From Betaproteobacteria bacterium (GTDB lineage: Bacteria > Pseudomonadota > Gammaproteobacteria > Burkholderiales > SG8-41), in contig JAKFUJ010000197.1 of NCBI GenBank assembly GCA_021732805.1, forward strand, positions 1-7,814: a stretch of DNA of 7,814 nucleotides, given 5' to 3'. The notes beneath the pieces were generated by a model. It did not search any database and was not told the origin of the DNA. It saw only the letters and a list, made by a program, of their open reading frames with translations. Numbering within the stretch: the stretch's first letter is position 1; each line of letters opens with the position of its first letter. Positions 1 to 6,456 of the stretch are shown here, in pieces. The position numbers and the translations under genes were made by a program.

Positions 1-115
1 GACATCATTGAAGGCAGGTAAACCGGCTTTTAATGACTGATCCGGGCGGCGTTTGAATTTCTACCTCGTCGCCGTTTAACGGAAAACCGGACTTGCGCGC
101 AATGCCCGGCGTTAC

Positions 116-134
116 GACCAGAAGGAATCTGGTC
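116..134. other. Short inverted repeat at the ridA stop codon
   Basis: Seven bases (GACCAGA) at 116-122 pair with TCTGGTC at 128-134 around a 5-base AGGAA loop. The repeat overlaps the ridA stop codon. No T-run follows on either strand, so it does not look like a classical intrinsic terminator. It might stabilise the 3' end of the operon transcript or be chance. The rest of positions 1-132 holds no gene I can support. Confidence 0.3.
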
Positions 135-492
135 AGGCCATTGCCGCCTGTGCTGCAGTCACCACAATTTCGATCCGGTAATCCGGGTTCGACAAGGCGG
201 CCTGCACCGTCGCACGCGGCGGCGCTGAACCCGGGCTGCCCCAGGCATCCCAGACTTCGTTCATGGCCGCAATGTCCTTGATGTCCGCCAGAAATATCAG
301 CGTACGCAGAATGCAGGTCTTGTTGCTGCCGGCCTCGGCCAGCCGTTGATCAACCTGCGCCAGCACATCAGCGGTCTGGCTGCGGATATCGGTCGCCTGG
401 CACTCCGGCACCATGCCCGCGAGATAAACCACGCCGTTGAAGATGGCGGCTTCGCTGTAGCGCGCCGCAACATGCCGTCTCTGCAAACCCAT
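133..492 (-). CDS. RidA/YjgF family protein, YoaB-like
   Basis: A 119-residue protein of the RidA/YjgF/YER057c/UK114 superfamily, small trimeric cytosolic proteins; the archetype RidA hydrolyses reactive enamine/imine intermediates. The N-terminal pattern (SEAAIFNGVVYLAGMVP, residues 13-29) and the middle (LADIKD then MNEVWDAW, 68-84) resemble the YoaB-like subgroup. The key residues of archetypal RidA have equivalents: Arg93 in PPRATV (RidA Arg105), Glu108 in RIEIVV (Glu120) and Asn78 (Asn88). Deaminase-type activity is therefore plausible, but the substrate is unknown. Length is normal. The start is backed by an AGAAGGAA ribosome binding site at 497-504. The gene lies 31 bases after the cyclase gene on the same strand, so it is probably the last cistron of the signalling operon. 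The family call is secure; the role beside a cyclase is not known. Confidence 0.93.
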   Translation of the reverse strand: MGLQRRHVAARYSEAAIFNGVVYLAGMVPECQATDIRSQTADVLAQVDQRLAEAGSNKTCILRTLIFLADIKDIAAMNEVWDAWGSPGSAPPRATVQAALSNPDYRIEIVVTAAQAAMA

Positions 493-523
493 ATGCTTCC
501 TTCTGTGAATGAATGCGTTGCAA

Positions 524-1627
524 TCAGGTCATCATGCCGGTGATATTGACCACAGGCACCGGTTCGGCAACACCCTTGAAACTCATTTCACCCAGCGGCT
601 CGGCGCGTACCTGGCTCTCGATACGGACAAACGTTTTATGGTTGGTCAGTATCTGACCGCCCTTGGCTTCGCCGCACAGTCGCGCAGCATGATTGGTCAC
701 CGAACCAATGCAGGTGTAATCCCATCGCCCTTCGAAGCCGATCGCACCCAGGGTTGCATAACCCTGGGCAATGCCGATGCCGAGATCGAGTTCGAATCCA
801 CGCTTCTGCCACGCCGCCCGCAACGGCGCAAAATCCCTTTGCATCGCCAGTGACATGCGCACCGCATTCGCCATCGGGAATTCCATCTTTATCGGGTCAT
901 TGAAATAAATCATCATGCCGTCGCCGGTAAACCGGTCCAGCGTACCGCCTTCGGCGAATATCAGCGGCCCCATCGCATTGTGGTATTCGGACAGCACTTC
1001 CATGACCTCTTCCGGCTCCACCTTGTCGGTAAACGCGGTGAATCCGCGCATGTCGAGGAACACCACCACCACCTCACGGCGATGGGTTTTCAGCATTTCC
1101 TCGCCGCCGGTCTCGACGATGGATTTTGCGATCTGCGGTGAAAAAAACCGTTTCAGCAGCCCCAGCCGGTCGATCTGTGAAAGCTGTTCCCGCACACGCG
1201 CTTCCAGCGTGCGGTTCAGTTCATGCAGTTCATCGCGCAACCGCTTTTTTTCCAGACTCGCACTGACCCGCGCAGCCAGCAAGGTTGCGTCGAACGGCTT
1301 GGGCAGATGGTCTTCCGCCCCCAGCTTGATGCAGCGCACGACGCTTTCCTGATCCTCCACGGCGGTAATCATGATCACCGGAATATCGCGCAACACAGGA
1401 TCGGCCTTCATCCGCTCCAGGACTTCGTAGCCGTTCAACTCCGGCATCATCACGTCCAGCATCACCAGATCAAATTTTTTCAACTGCAACTGCTCGAGTG
1501 CCTGGCGACCGTCATTGGCCGTGGAAATATTTTCATAACCTTCGCGCTTCAGACGGCGCGTCAGCGTGTAGCGGTTATCGTCATTGTCATCGACAACCAG
1601 CAGGGCGGCTTCTGCTGCTTTCATCAT
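524..1627 (-). CDS. Response regulator with class III adenylate/guanylate cyclase output domain
   Basis: A 367-residue cytosolic protein. Residues 8-122 are a receiver domain: acidic pocket Asp13/Asp14, phospho-acceptor Asp58 in LDVMMP, Thr88 and Lys110 (KPF). A charged helical linker (about 124-160) probably forms a dimeric coiled coil passing the signal to the output. Residues 185-345 are a class III nucleotidyl cyclase. Metal-binding aspartates are Asp192 (FLDMRGFT) and Asp236 (TGDGMMIYF); the transition-state pair is Asn312 and Arg316 (TNHAARL). At the purine-selecting positions it has Arg232, where many adenylate cyclases have Lys, and Thr305 (DYT). It should be catalytically competent, making cAMP or possibly cGMP. 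The first ATG overlaps the preceding gene's stop by 4 bases; a second ATG directly follows (1624-1622). AGGAGA at 1632-1637 serves either. Phosphorylation by the upstream kinase is inferred from the operon. Confidence 0.94.
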   Translation of the reverse strand: MMKAAEAALLVVDDNDDNRYTLTRRLKREGYENISTANDGRQALEQLQLKKFDLVMLDVMMPELNGYEVLERMKADPVLRDIPVIMITAVEDQESVVRCIKLGAEDHLPKPFDATLLAARVSASLEKKRLRDELHELNRTLEARVREQLSQIDRLGLLKRFFSPQIAKSIVETGGEEMLKTHRREVVVVFLDMRGFTAFTDKVEPEEVMEVLSEYHNAMGPLIFAEGGTLDRFTGDGMMIYFNDPIKMEFPMANAVRMSLAMQRDFAPLRAAWQKRGFELDLGIGIAQGYATLGAIGFEGRWDYTCIGSVTNHAARLCGEAKGGQILTNHKTFVRIESQVRAEPLGEMSFKGVAEPVPVVNITGMMT

Positions 1628-1995
1628 CCGGTCTCCTGTGGAGCAAGTGCCTTGATTTTCCCGAGCAGGCGCTCGAATTCGACGGGTTTGGTGTCGAAAT
1701 CATCGCATCCTGCCTCAAATGCCTTCTCCTTCTCGCCGGCCATCGCATTCGCGGTCAGCACAATCAGCGGAATATGTGCGGTGGCATCACCACCCTTGAT
1801 CTGCCGCGTCGCCTCCCAGCCGTCGAGCACAGGCAGACTGAGGTCCATCAGGATCAGGTCTGGCTGCTCACTCCCCGCCTGGGCCACACCATCCGCACCG
1901 TCACGCGCGATGATCACGGTGAATCCTGCACGTTTCAGCCGCCGCTCCAGCATGTAGATGTTGTCGTCGTTATCCTCGACATAGAGTATTTTCAT
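1624..1995 (-). CDS. Single-domain response regulator (CheY/DivK-like)
   Basis: A 123-residue protein that is only a receiver domain, with no DNA-binding or enzymatic output. All functional residues are present: Glu7/Asp8 acidic pocket, Asp51 phospho-acceptor in LMDLSLP, Thr81 in VLTANAM and Lys103 in TKP. The stretch ATAHIPLIVLTANAMAGEKE is typical of DivK-like receivers found near hybrid kinases. Such proteins work as phosphate shuttles or sinks, or signal by protein contact. The ATG overlaps the TGA of the hybrid kinase by 4 bases (1992-1995), and its own TGA overlaps the next ATG by 4, so translation of the three genes is probably coupled. A purine-rich GGAAAGAG lies just upstream of the start. 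The N-terminal third closely resembles the receiver of the adjacent cyclase gene (both contain DNDDN and RRLKR), suggesting duplication. Its exact partner cannot be read from the sequence. Confidence 0.93.
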   Translation of the reverse strand: MKILYVEDNDDNIYMLERRLKRAGFTVIIARDGADGVAQAGSEQPDLILMDLSLPVLDGWEATRQIKGGDATAHIPLIVLTANAMAGEKEKAFEAGCDDFDTKPVEFERLLGKIKALAPQETG

Positions 1996-4871
1996 ACAGT
2001 CTCTTTCCGCTCACCTTTACCCGCGCCATCACGCCGGCGCGAAATCGAAACCTCCAATACCTGCCCGATCTCGCTCAACAATTCGGCCAACTCGGCAGAA
2101 CCCTTGTCCATGACCCGCTCGACATGCCCGTTCAGCTGTGCACGTTCTTCGACTGTCAGATCTTTCGCGGTAACCACGAGGACTGGAATGTCGCGCCATT
2201 CCTGCCGGCTGCGCATTTCGATCAGAAACTCGAAACCGTTCATCTCCGGCATCATCAGGTCGAGCATGATGACGTCCGGACGCGACTCGGCCAGGCGGAC
2301 CAGCCCGACGCGACCATTTTCCGCCTCCCTCACCTGCCAGCCATCCCGCATCAGCGACTGGCTGACGCCGTTGCGCATGAAATCATCATCATCAATCACC
2401 AATACCTGGCGGCCACTGGTGCCACAGGCCGCGCGCAACACCCCGGTCAGTTTTTCACGGCTCACCGGTTTGATCAGGTATTCGGTCGCGCCCAGCGCGT
2501 AGCCCCGGGTCCGGTCATCGATGATGGTCATCAGGATCACCGGAATGTCGGCGAGTTCAGGATCACCCTTGATCGCAGCCAGCACCGTCCAGCCATCGAG
2601 CTGCGGCATCAGTACATCCAGCGTGATCGCTGCGGGATGCAGTTCGCGGGCCAACCGCAGGCCTTCATGGCCATCGCTGGCGGTCACCACCTTGAATCCC
2701 TTGCGCGTCAGGAAACGCTCGGTCAGATCCAGCACCGACTCGTCATCGTCGATCACCAGGATCACCGACCCCCGTGGTGTTTCGCCCGCCGGCAGCGCGG
2801 CCGGTCGTGCCGGCACCACCACCGGCGCCGCACCGGACTCGGCCGGCAGATGCATCAGGAAGGTCGATCCCTTGCCGGGCTCGCTGGTCACGGTGATTTG
2901 GCCGCCCATCATCTGGCACAGTCGCCGGCTGATCGCCAGACCAAGTCCAGTGCCGCCGTATTTGCGCGTCGTCGAGGCATCCGCCTGCACGAAATCGTTG
3001 AACAGCCGGGACAATTGCTCGGGTGTCATGCCGATACCGGTATCGGTCACGGCAATTTCCATCCAGTCGCGTCCTTCCCGGGCCTCGCGTCGCACGGTGA
3101 CGCCAACCGTGCCGTCCTTGGTGAATTTGTTGGCATTGCTCATCAGGTTCAGCAGCACCTGCCGCACGCGAATCTGGTCGGCATGCATGCTGCCGATGTC
3201 CGCCGGACACTCGAGCACGATTTTATTGCCGTTCTTGCCGGCGAGCATCTCGATGGTCTTGACCACGTCGCCGACCAGCTGCGCGATGGGGAATGTATCG
3301 GCATGCAGATCCATCTTGCCGGCCTCGATTTTCGACAGGTCGAGGATGTCGTTGATCAGCTCCAGCAAATGGCGTCCTGCGCGCAACACCCGTTCCAGCG
3401 GCTCGATTTCGTCATCGCGCTTCAGGTCCCGCGCGTCCTCAAGCACCATCTCGGTCACGCCGATGATGGCATTCAGCGGTGTGCGCAATTCATGCGACAT
3501 GTTGGCAAGGAATTGCGATTTCAGTTGATTCGCCGCCTCCAGCTGCGCGCCTTTCTGGCGTATTTCGTCGAACAGGCGCGCGTTCTGAATGGCCAGCACG
3601 GACTGCCCGGTAAACGTCTGCAGCATGCTCACTACTGACGGACGGAATTCACCGGGATTGATGCGCCGGATGACCAGACCGCCGACCAGCCGGTCATCGC
3701 GCAGCAGCGGCACGCCGAGCACGGCGCGGTAACCCCCGCCGCGTCTATGCACTTCACGCAACCTGTAATTGGGATCCTGCTCGACGTCAGCGATCTGGTA
3801 CGCAGCGCGGCCGGCGGCGGCCATGCCCACCGCACCCTGACCGATCTTGAGACATGACTCGCGCAGGGAAGCAACCATTTCCCCAGTCATGCCGACATTG
3901 ACGCGCGGATTGAACACCCCTGTCGTCTCGTCATATTCGTACAGGGTGCCGGAATCGGCTGCGCCCAGTTTGACGGCCTGGGTCACGATGGTTTCAAGCA
4001 CCTTGTCGATGTCGAGTGAGGCGCTGACCGACTGACCGACCTCGCCGAGGATGCGCAGTTCCTCCAGTTGTTTTTCCGCCAGCTCGGCGCGTACCCAGCT
4101 TTCCGCCAGATAAACCTTGATCATGATGCACAGCAGAATCGCCCCCAGCACTTCCAGCAGCATGCTCATCTTCAGCAGCGACCGGTCTTTTTCGACCTCC
4201 TCCTGCCTGGCGGCCAGTGTCCGTGTTGACTGCAGCAGCACCTCTGTATCGCGCAGTATGTTTTTGACAATCAGTTCACCATCGGCATGCACAGCCCGGT
4301 CAGCGGGAAGCACACTGCCGGATGCCGCCTTCAGACGTTCCAGCGGTTCACGCAAATAGCCCAGTGCGACCACATTGGATTCCGTGTCTTCCCAGACCCG
4401 GGCCACGTCCGCCATCTCCGGAACCACCTGCAGCGCCCATTCCGGCAGGGAAAATTCGCCCGTAGTGCCGCCGCCCTTCAGCACGCCGACGACAATCACA
4501 ATCCTGTTGCGCGCTTCAAGCAGCTGCTCAAACCCCCTGGCGTCCCCGCTCAGCGCCTGCTGGGAGGCTTTGCCCAGCCGCTGCGACAGCATGCTGATTT
4601 CGGCGTTGGCTTTGGCATAGGCCGCGCCGGAAGAGACGCGAATATCGTTGACGACCGTGGTAATGCCGACCATCACCAACAAAAACAACAGCGCACCACC
4701 AAGGATCTGCAATTGCACAGCTACCGGCAAATGCCCCATCACGGGCAGCGGCTTTCTGAGGACGCGTCCCAGCAGGCCATAGCGTTTGGCTGCCACTCTC
4801 TTACCCGGATCGCCGCCTTGCCCCCCTGCGCCCACATCCCCTCCCGCTTGCATCTTTAACTGCGCAACCAT
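1992..4871 (-). CDS. Membrane hybrid histidine kinase: PilJ/NarX-like sensor, GAF, HisKA, HATPase, two receiver domains
   Basis: Residue numbers count from an upstream in-frame ATG at 4973; subtract 34 for the chosen start. TM1 is about 84-108 and TM2 about 269-290. The helical periplasmic part between them has the MLSQR motif (128-132), and the stretch LPVAVQLQILGG before TM1 is like PilJ. A GAF domain (about 320-465) follows, then HisKA with phospho-acceptor His494 (SHELRTPLN), an ATPase domain with N-box Asn613 and G-boxes DTGIGM (644) and GGTGLGLA (673), and two receivers with Asp786 (TLDVLMP) and Asp905 (MLDLMMP). The second receiver ends DKG rather than KP. The frame reaches 4973, but the first 34 residues look non-coding and would overlap the divergent rlmJ start, so I chose the ATG at 4871. 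ATG 4853 or GTG 4835, which follows GGAGG, are alternatives. It probably senses an envelope signal and phosphorylates the receivers of the next two genes. Confidence 0.93.
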   Translation of the reverse strand: MVAQLKMQAGGDVGAGGQGGDPGKRVAAKRYGLLGRVLRKPLPVMGHLPVAVQLQILGGALLFLLVMVGITTVVNDIRVSSGAAYAKANAEISMLSQRLGKASQQALSGDARGFEQLLEARNRIVIVVGVLKGGGTTGEFSLPEWALQVVPEMADVARVWEDTESNVVALGYLREPLERLKAASGSVLPADRAVHADGELIVKNILRDTEVLLQSTRTLAARQEEVEKDRSLLKMSMLLEVLGAILLCIMIKVYLAESWVRAELAEKQLEELRILGEVGQSVSASLDIDKVLETIVTQAVKLGAADSGTLYEYDETTGVFNPRVNVGMTGEMVASLRESCLKIGQGAVGMAAAGRAAYQIADVEQDPNYRLREVHRRGGGYRAVLGVPLLRDDRLVGGLVIRRINPGEFRPSVVSMLQTFTGQSVLAIQNARLFDEIRQKGAQLEAANQLKSQFLANMSHELRTPLNAIIGVTEMVLEDARDLKRDDEIEPLERVLRAGRHLLELINDILDLSKIEAGKMDLHADTFPIAQLVGDVVKTIEMLAGKNGNKIVLECPADIGSMHADQIRVRQVLLNLMSNANKFTKDGTVGVTVRREAREGRDWMEIAVTDTGIGMTPEQLSRLFNDFVQADASTTRKYGGTGLGLAISRRLCQMMGGQITVTSEPGKGSTFLMHLPAESGAAPVVVPARPAALPAGETPRGSVILVIDDDESVLDLTERFLTRKGFKVVTASDGHEGLRLARELHPAAITLDVLMPQLDGWTVLAAIKGDPELADIPVILMTIIDDRTRGYALGATEYLIKPVSREKLTGVLRAACGTSGRQVLVIDDDDFMRNGVSQSLMRDGWQVREAENGRVGLVRLAESRPDVIMLDLMMPEMNGFEFLIEMRSRQEWRDIPVLVVTAKDLTVEERAQLNGHVERVMDKGSAELAELLSEIGQVLEVSISRRRDGAGKGERKETV

Positions 4872-4971
4872 CCTCTGGACTGCGCGATGGCGTGAAATCG
4901 CGTTCGAGTTTAGCGGTTTTTCCGGTCTGGCGCGGCGGCATGGGTGTGATGCATGTGGTCTAATCCCGCCC
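4872..4971. promoter_or_regulatory. Divergent intergenic region between the signalling operon and rlmJ
   Basis: About 100 bases separate the chosen kinase start from the rlmJ ATG, so promoters for both directions should lie here or just inside the kinase 5' end. I see no convincing -35/-10 pair. The best fragments are TCTAAT at 4959-4964 facing rlmJ, only 7 bases before its ATG, and TAAACT read on the minus strand near 4910-4915 facing the kinase; neither has a matching -35. No clear ribosome binding site precedes rlmJ. The assignment is by position rather than motif. Confidence 0.35.
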
Positions 4972-5814
4972 ATGCTTTCCTACCGCCACCAGTTTCATGC
5001 CGGAAACGTCGCCGATGTATTCAAACACGCCATGCTGTGCCGGCTGGTGCTGGCCCTGGCGAAAAAAGACAAGCCGTTCTGCATGCTGGACACACATGCC
5101 GGTCTCGGCCGCTACGACCTGACCCATGCCTGGTCACAAAAAACCGCGGAATGGCGGCACGGCATTGGTCGCGTCTGGGGACGCGCTGATGCGCCGGCAG
5201 CGCTGCATCCTTATCTGGATGTCATACGTGCCGAAAATCCCGATGGTCATCTGCAGCATTATCCCGGCTCACCATGGCTTGCGCGCAAACTGATGCGCCC
5301 CGATGATCGGCTGGTATTGTGCGAATTGAACAAGGACGACTGCGCAGCGCTGAAGCTGCTGTTTACCGGCGCACGCCATACTGCAATTCACAATCAGGAC
5401 GGGTTCCATGCGATGCGCGCTGCCCTGCCGCCACAGGAGCGTCGCGGCCTGACTTTCATAGATGCAGCCTTTGATCAGGCTGACGAGTTTGGCCGCGTCA
5501 CCCGTGCACTCAAGGAAGCGCATACGCGGTTTGCAACCGGCATGGCTGCCGTGTGGTATCCGCTGATGGCGCCGGCCGCGATGCTGGCCTTCAGACGCAG
5601 CCTGCAGGCCATGGGCCTGCCCAAAACCCTGCAACTGGAATTATCGGTTTATCCGGAAGACTGGACGGCCCACATCCGCGGCAGCGGCATGATCGTGGTC
5701 AACCCGCCGTTCGGTTTTGACCGCGAAGCGCCGCCACTGCTCGACTGGCTGTGGCGGGCCATGTCACCGGAAAATGAAGGTGGCACGCGCTGCGAATGGC
5801 TGGTGCCTGAATAA
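4972..5814 (+). CDS. rlmJ: RlmJ-family 23S rRNA adenine-N6 methyltransferase with altered catalytic motif
   Basis: A 280-residue protein, the same length as E. coli RlmJ, which methylates N6 of A2030 in 23S rRNA using SAM. It opens with the family signature MLSYRHQFHAGNVADVFKH, which fixes the start although the frame runs further upstream. SAM-site residues known from E. coli RlmJ are matched: His19, His42 in LDTHAGLGRY, Ser100 in YPGSP, Glu118, and Asp143-Gly144. The C-terminal SGMIVVNPPF is also conserved. The oddity is catalytic motif IV: the family has DPPYE at 164-168, but here it is DAAFD (codons 5461-5475), and a further Ala sits at 170. Asp164 itself is kept. The frame is otherwise intact, so the protein is expected to fold; whether it methylates is uncertain. 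It is transcribed alone, divergent from the kinase operon, and ends at a terminator. Confidence 0.93.
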   Translation: MLSYRHQFHAGNVADVFKHAMLCRLVLALAKKDKPFCMLDTHAGLGRYDLTHAWSQKTAEWRHGIGRVWGRADAPAALHPYLDVIRAENPDGHLQHYPGSPWLARKLMRPDDRLVLCELNKDDCAALKLLFTGARHTAIHNQDGFHAMRAALPPQERRGLTFIDAAFDQADEFGRVTRALKEAHTRFATGMAAVWYPLMAPAAMLAFRRSLQAMGLPKTLQLELSVYPEDWTAHIRGSGMIVVNPPFGFDREAPPLLDWLWRAMSPENEGGTRCEWLVPE

Positions 5815-5845
5815 AAAACGCCGCAGGAACTCTGCGGCGTTTTTT
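5813..5845. terminator. Bidirectional rho-independent terminator between rlmJ and efp
   Basis: The stem CGCCGCAG (5819-5826) pairs perfectly with CTGCGGCG (5832-5839) around a 5-base loop. It is flanked by six A (5813-5818) and six T (5840-5845), so it works as a terminator on either strand. It overlaps the rlmJ TAA and lies 14 bases beyond the efp stop, so it serves both convergent genes. Confidence 0.93.
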
Positions 5846-5859
5846 CGGTGTACCGCAGC

Positions 5860-6420
5860 TCAACCCTTGGTGCGTGACCTGTATTCCCCGGTGCGGGTAT
5901 CGATTTCGATTTTATCGCCGGTCGCGCAGAACAGCGGCACCGGAACCTCAAAACCCGTGCTCAGTTTTGCCGGTTTCAGCACTTTGCCCGACGTGTCGCC
6001 GCGTACGGCAGGCTCGGTGTAGATGATCTCGCGCACCAGCGTCTGTGGAATTTCCACCGAAATCGGGCGGTCCTCATAAAGCGTCACTTCGCACGCCATG
6101 CCGTCTTCGAGGTAATTCAGCGCATCGCCCATGTTTTCCTTGTCCACCTCGAACTGGTTGAACTCGGCGTCCATGAACACGTATGACGGGTCGGCAAAGT
6201 AGGAATAAGTCACTTCCTTGCGTTCAAGCTGCACCACATCAAATTTTTCGTCTGCACGATAGACGGTTTCCGTGCCGCCGTTCGACAACAGGTTCTTCAG
6301 CTTCATTTTGACCACCGACGCGTTACGGCCCGATTTGCTGAATTCAGCCTTCAGCACCACCATCGGATCCTTGCCGACCATGATCACGTTGCCCGCGCGG
6401 ATTTCCTGAGCGATTTTCAT
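5860..6420 (-). CDS. efp: Translation elongation factor P (Arg32 type)
   Basis: A 186-residue EF-P, full length, with the three beta-barrel domains of the family: an N-terminal KOW-like domain (about 1-62), a central OB domain (about 65-125) and a C-terminal OB domain (about 128-185). EF-P binds stalled ribosomes between the P and E sites and promotes peptide bond formation at polyproline stretches. The modified residue at the tip of domain I is Arg32 (KSGRNAS, residues 29-35), not the Lys of E. coli-type EF-P. Arg32 is the residue rhamnosylated by EarP, which is encoded immediately upstream. The C-terminal signature (PLFCATGDKIEIDTRTGEY) is well conserved. A ribosome binding site AAGGG lies at 6429-6433, 8 bases from the ATG. 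The gene follows earP by 36 bases and is probably co-transcribed, ending at the shared terminator. Confidence 0.98.
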   Translation of the reverse strand: MKIAQEIRAGNVIMVGKDPMVVLKAEFSKSGRNASVVKMKLKNLLSNGGTETVYRADEKFDVVQLERKEVTYSYFADPSYVFMDAEFNQFEVDKENMGDALNYLEDGMACEVTLYEDRPISVEIPQTLVREIIYTEPAVRGDTSGKVLKPAKLSTGFEVPVPLFCATGDKIEIDTRTGEYRSRTKG

Positions 6421-6456
6421 ACCAGATACCCTTGATTGGCTGGAGTAAAAAAGGCG

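Noticed and set aside
72..82. Small palindrome CCGTTTAACGG near the left edge
   Set aside because: Five-base arms with a one-base centre and no context; expected by chance in this sequence.
5..132. Open minus-strand frame running out of the ridA 3' end to a stop near position 5, and short plus-strand frame ends at 21 and 40
   Set aside because: The minus frame has no ATG or GTG start and overlaps ridA in another frame. The plus fragments are too short to identify. None can be supported as a gene.
509..853. Plus-strand frame opposite the cyclase domain
   Set aside because: Antisense to conserved class III cyclase motifs, with no recognisable family and no ribosome binding site of note.
2124..3638. 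Long open frame (504 codons) on the plus strand opposite the hybrid kinase
   Set aside because: It lies entirely antisense to well-supported kinase domains, is rich in His, Gln and Arg, shows no recognisable domain, and is explained by GC-rich codon bias. The same holds for the plus-strand frames at 1223-1957, 1498-2502 and 2521-3528.
4786..4971. 62-codon N-terminal extension of rlmJ from an upstream ATG
   Set aside because: The family signature begins exactly at the ATG at 4972, the length from there equals that of E. coli RlmJ, and the extension would run into the kinase 5' end.
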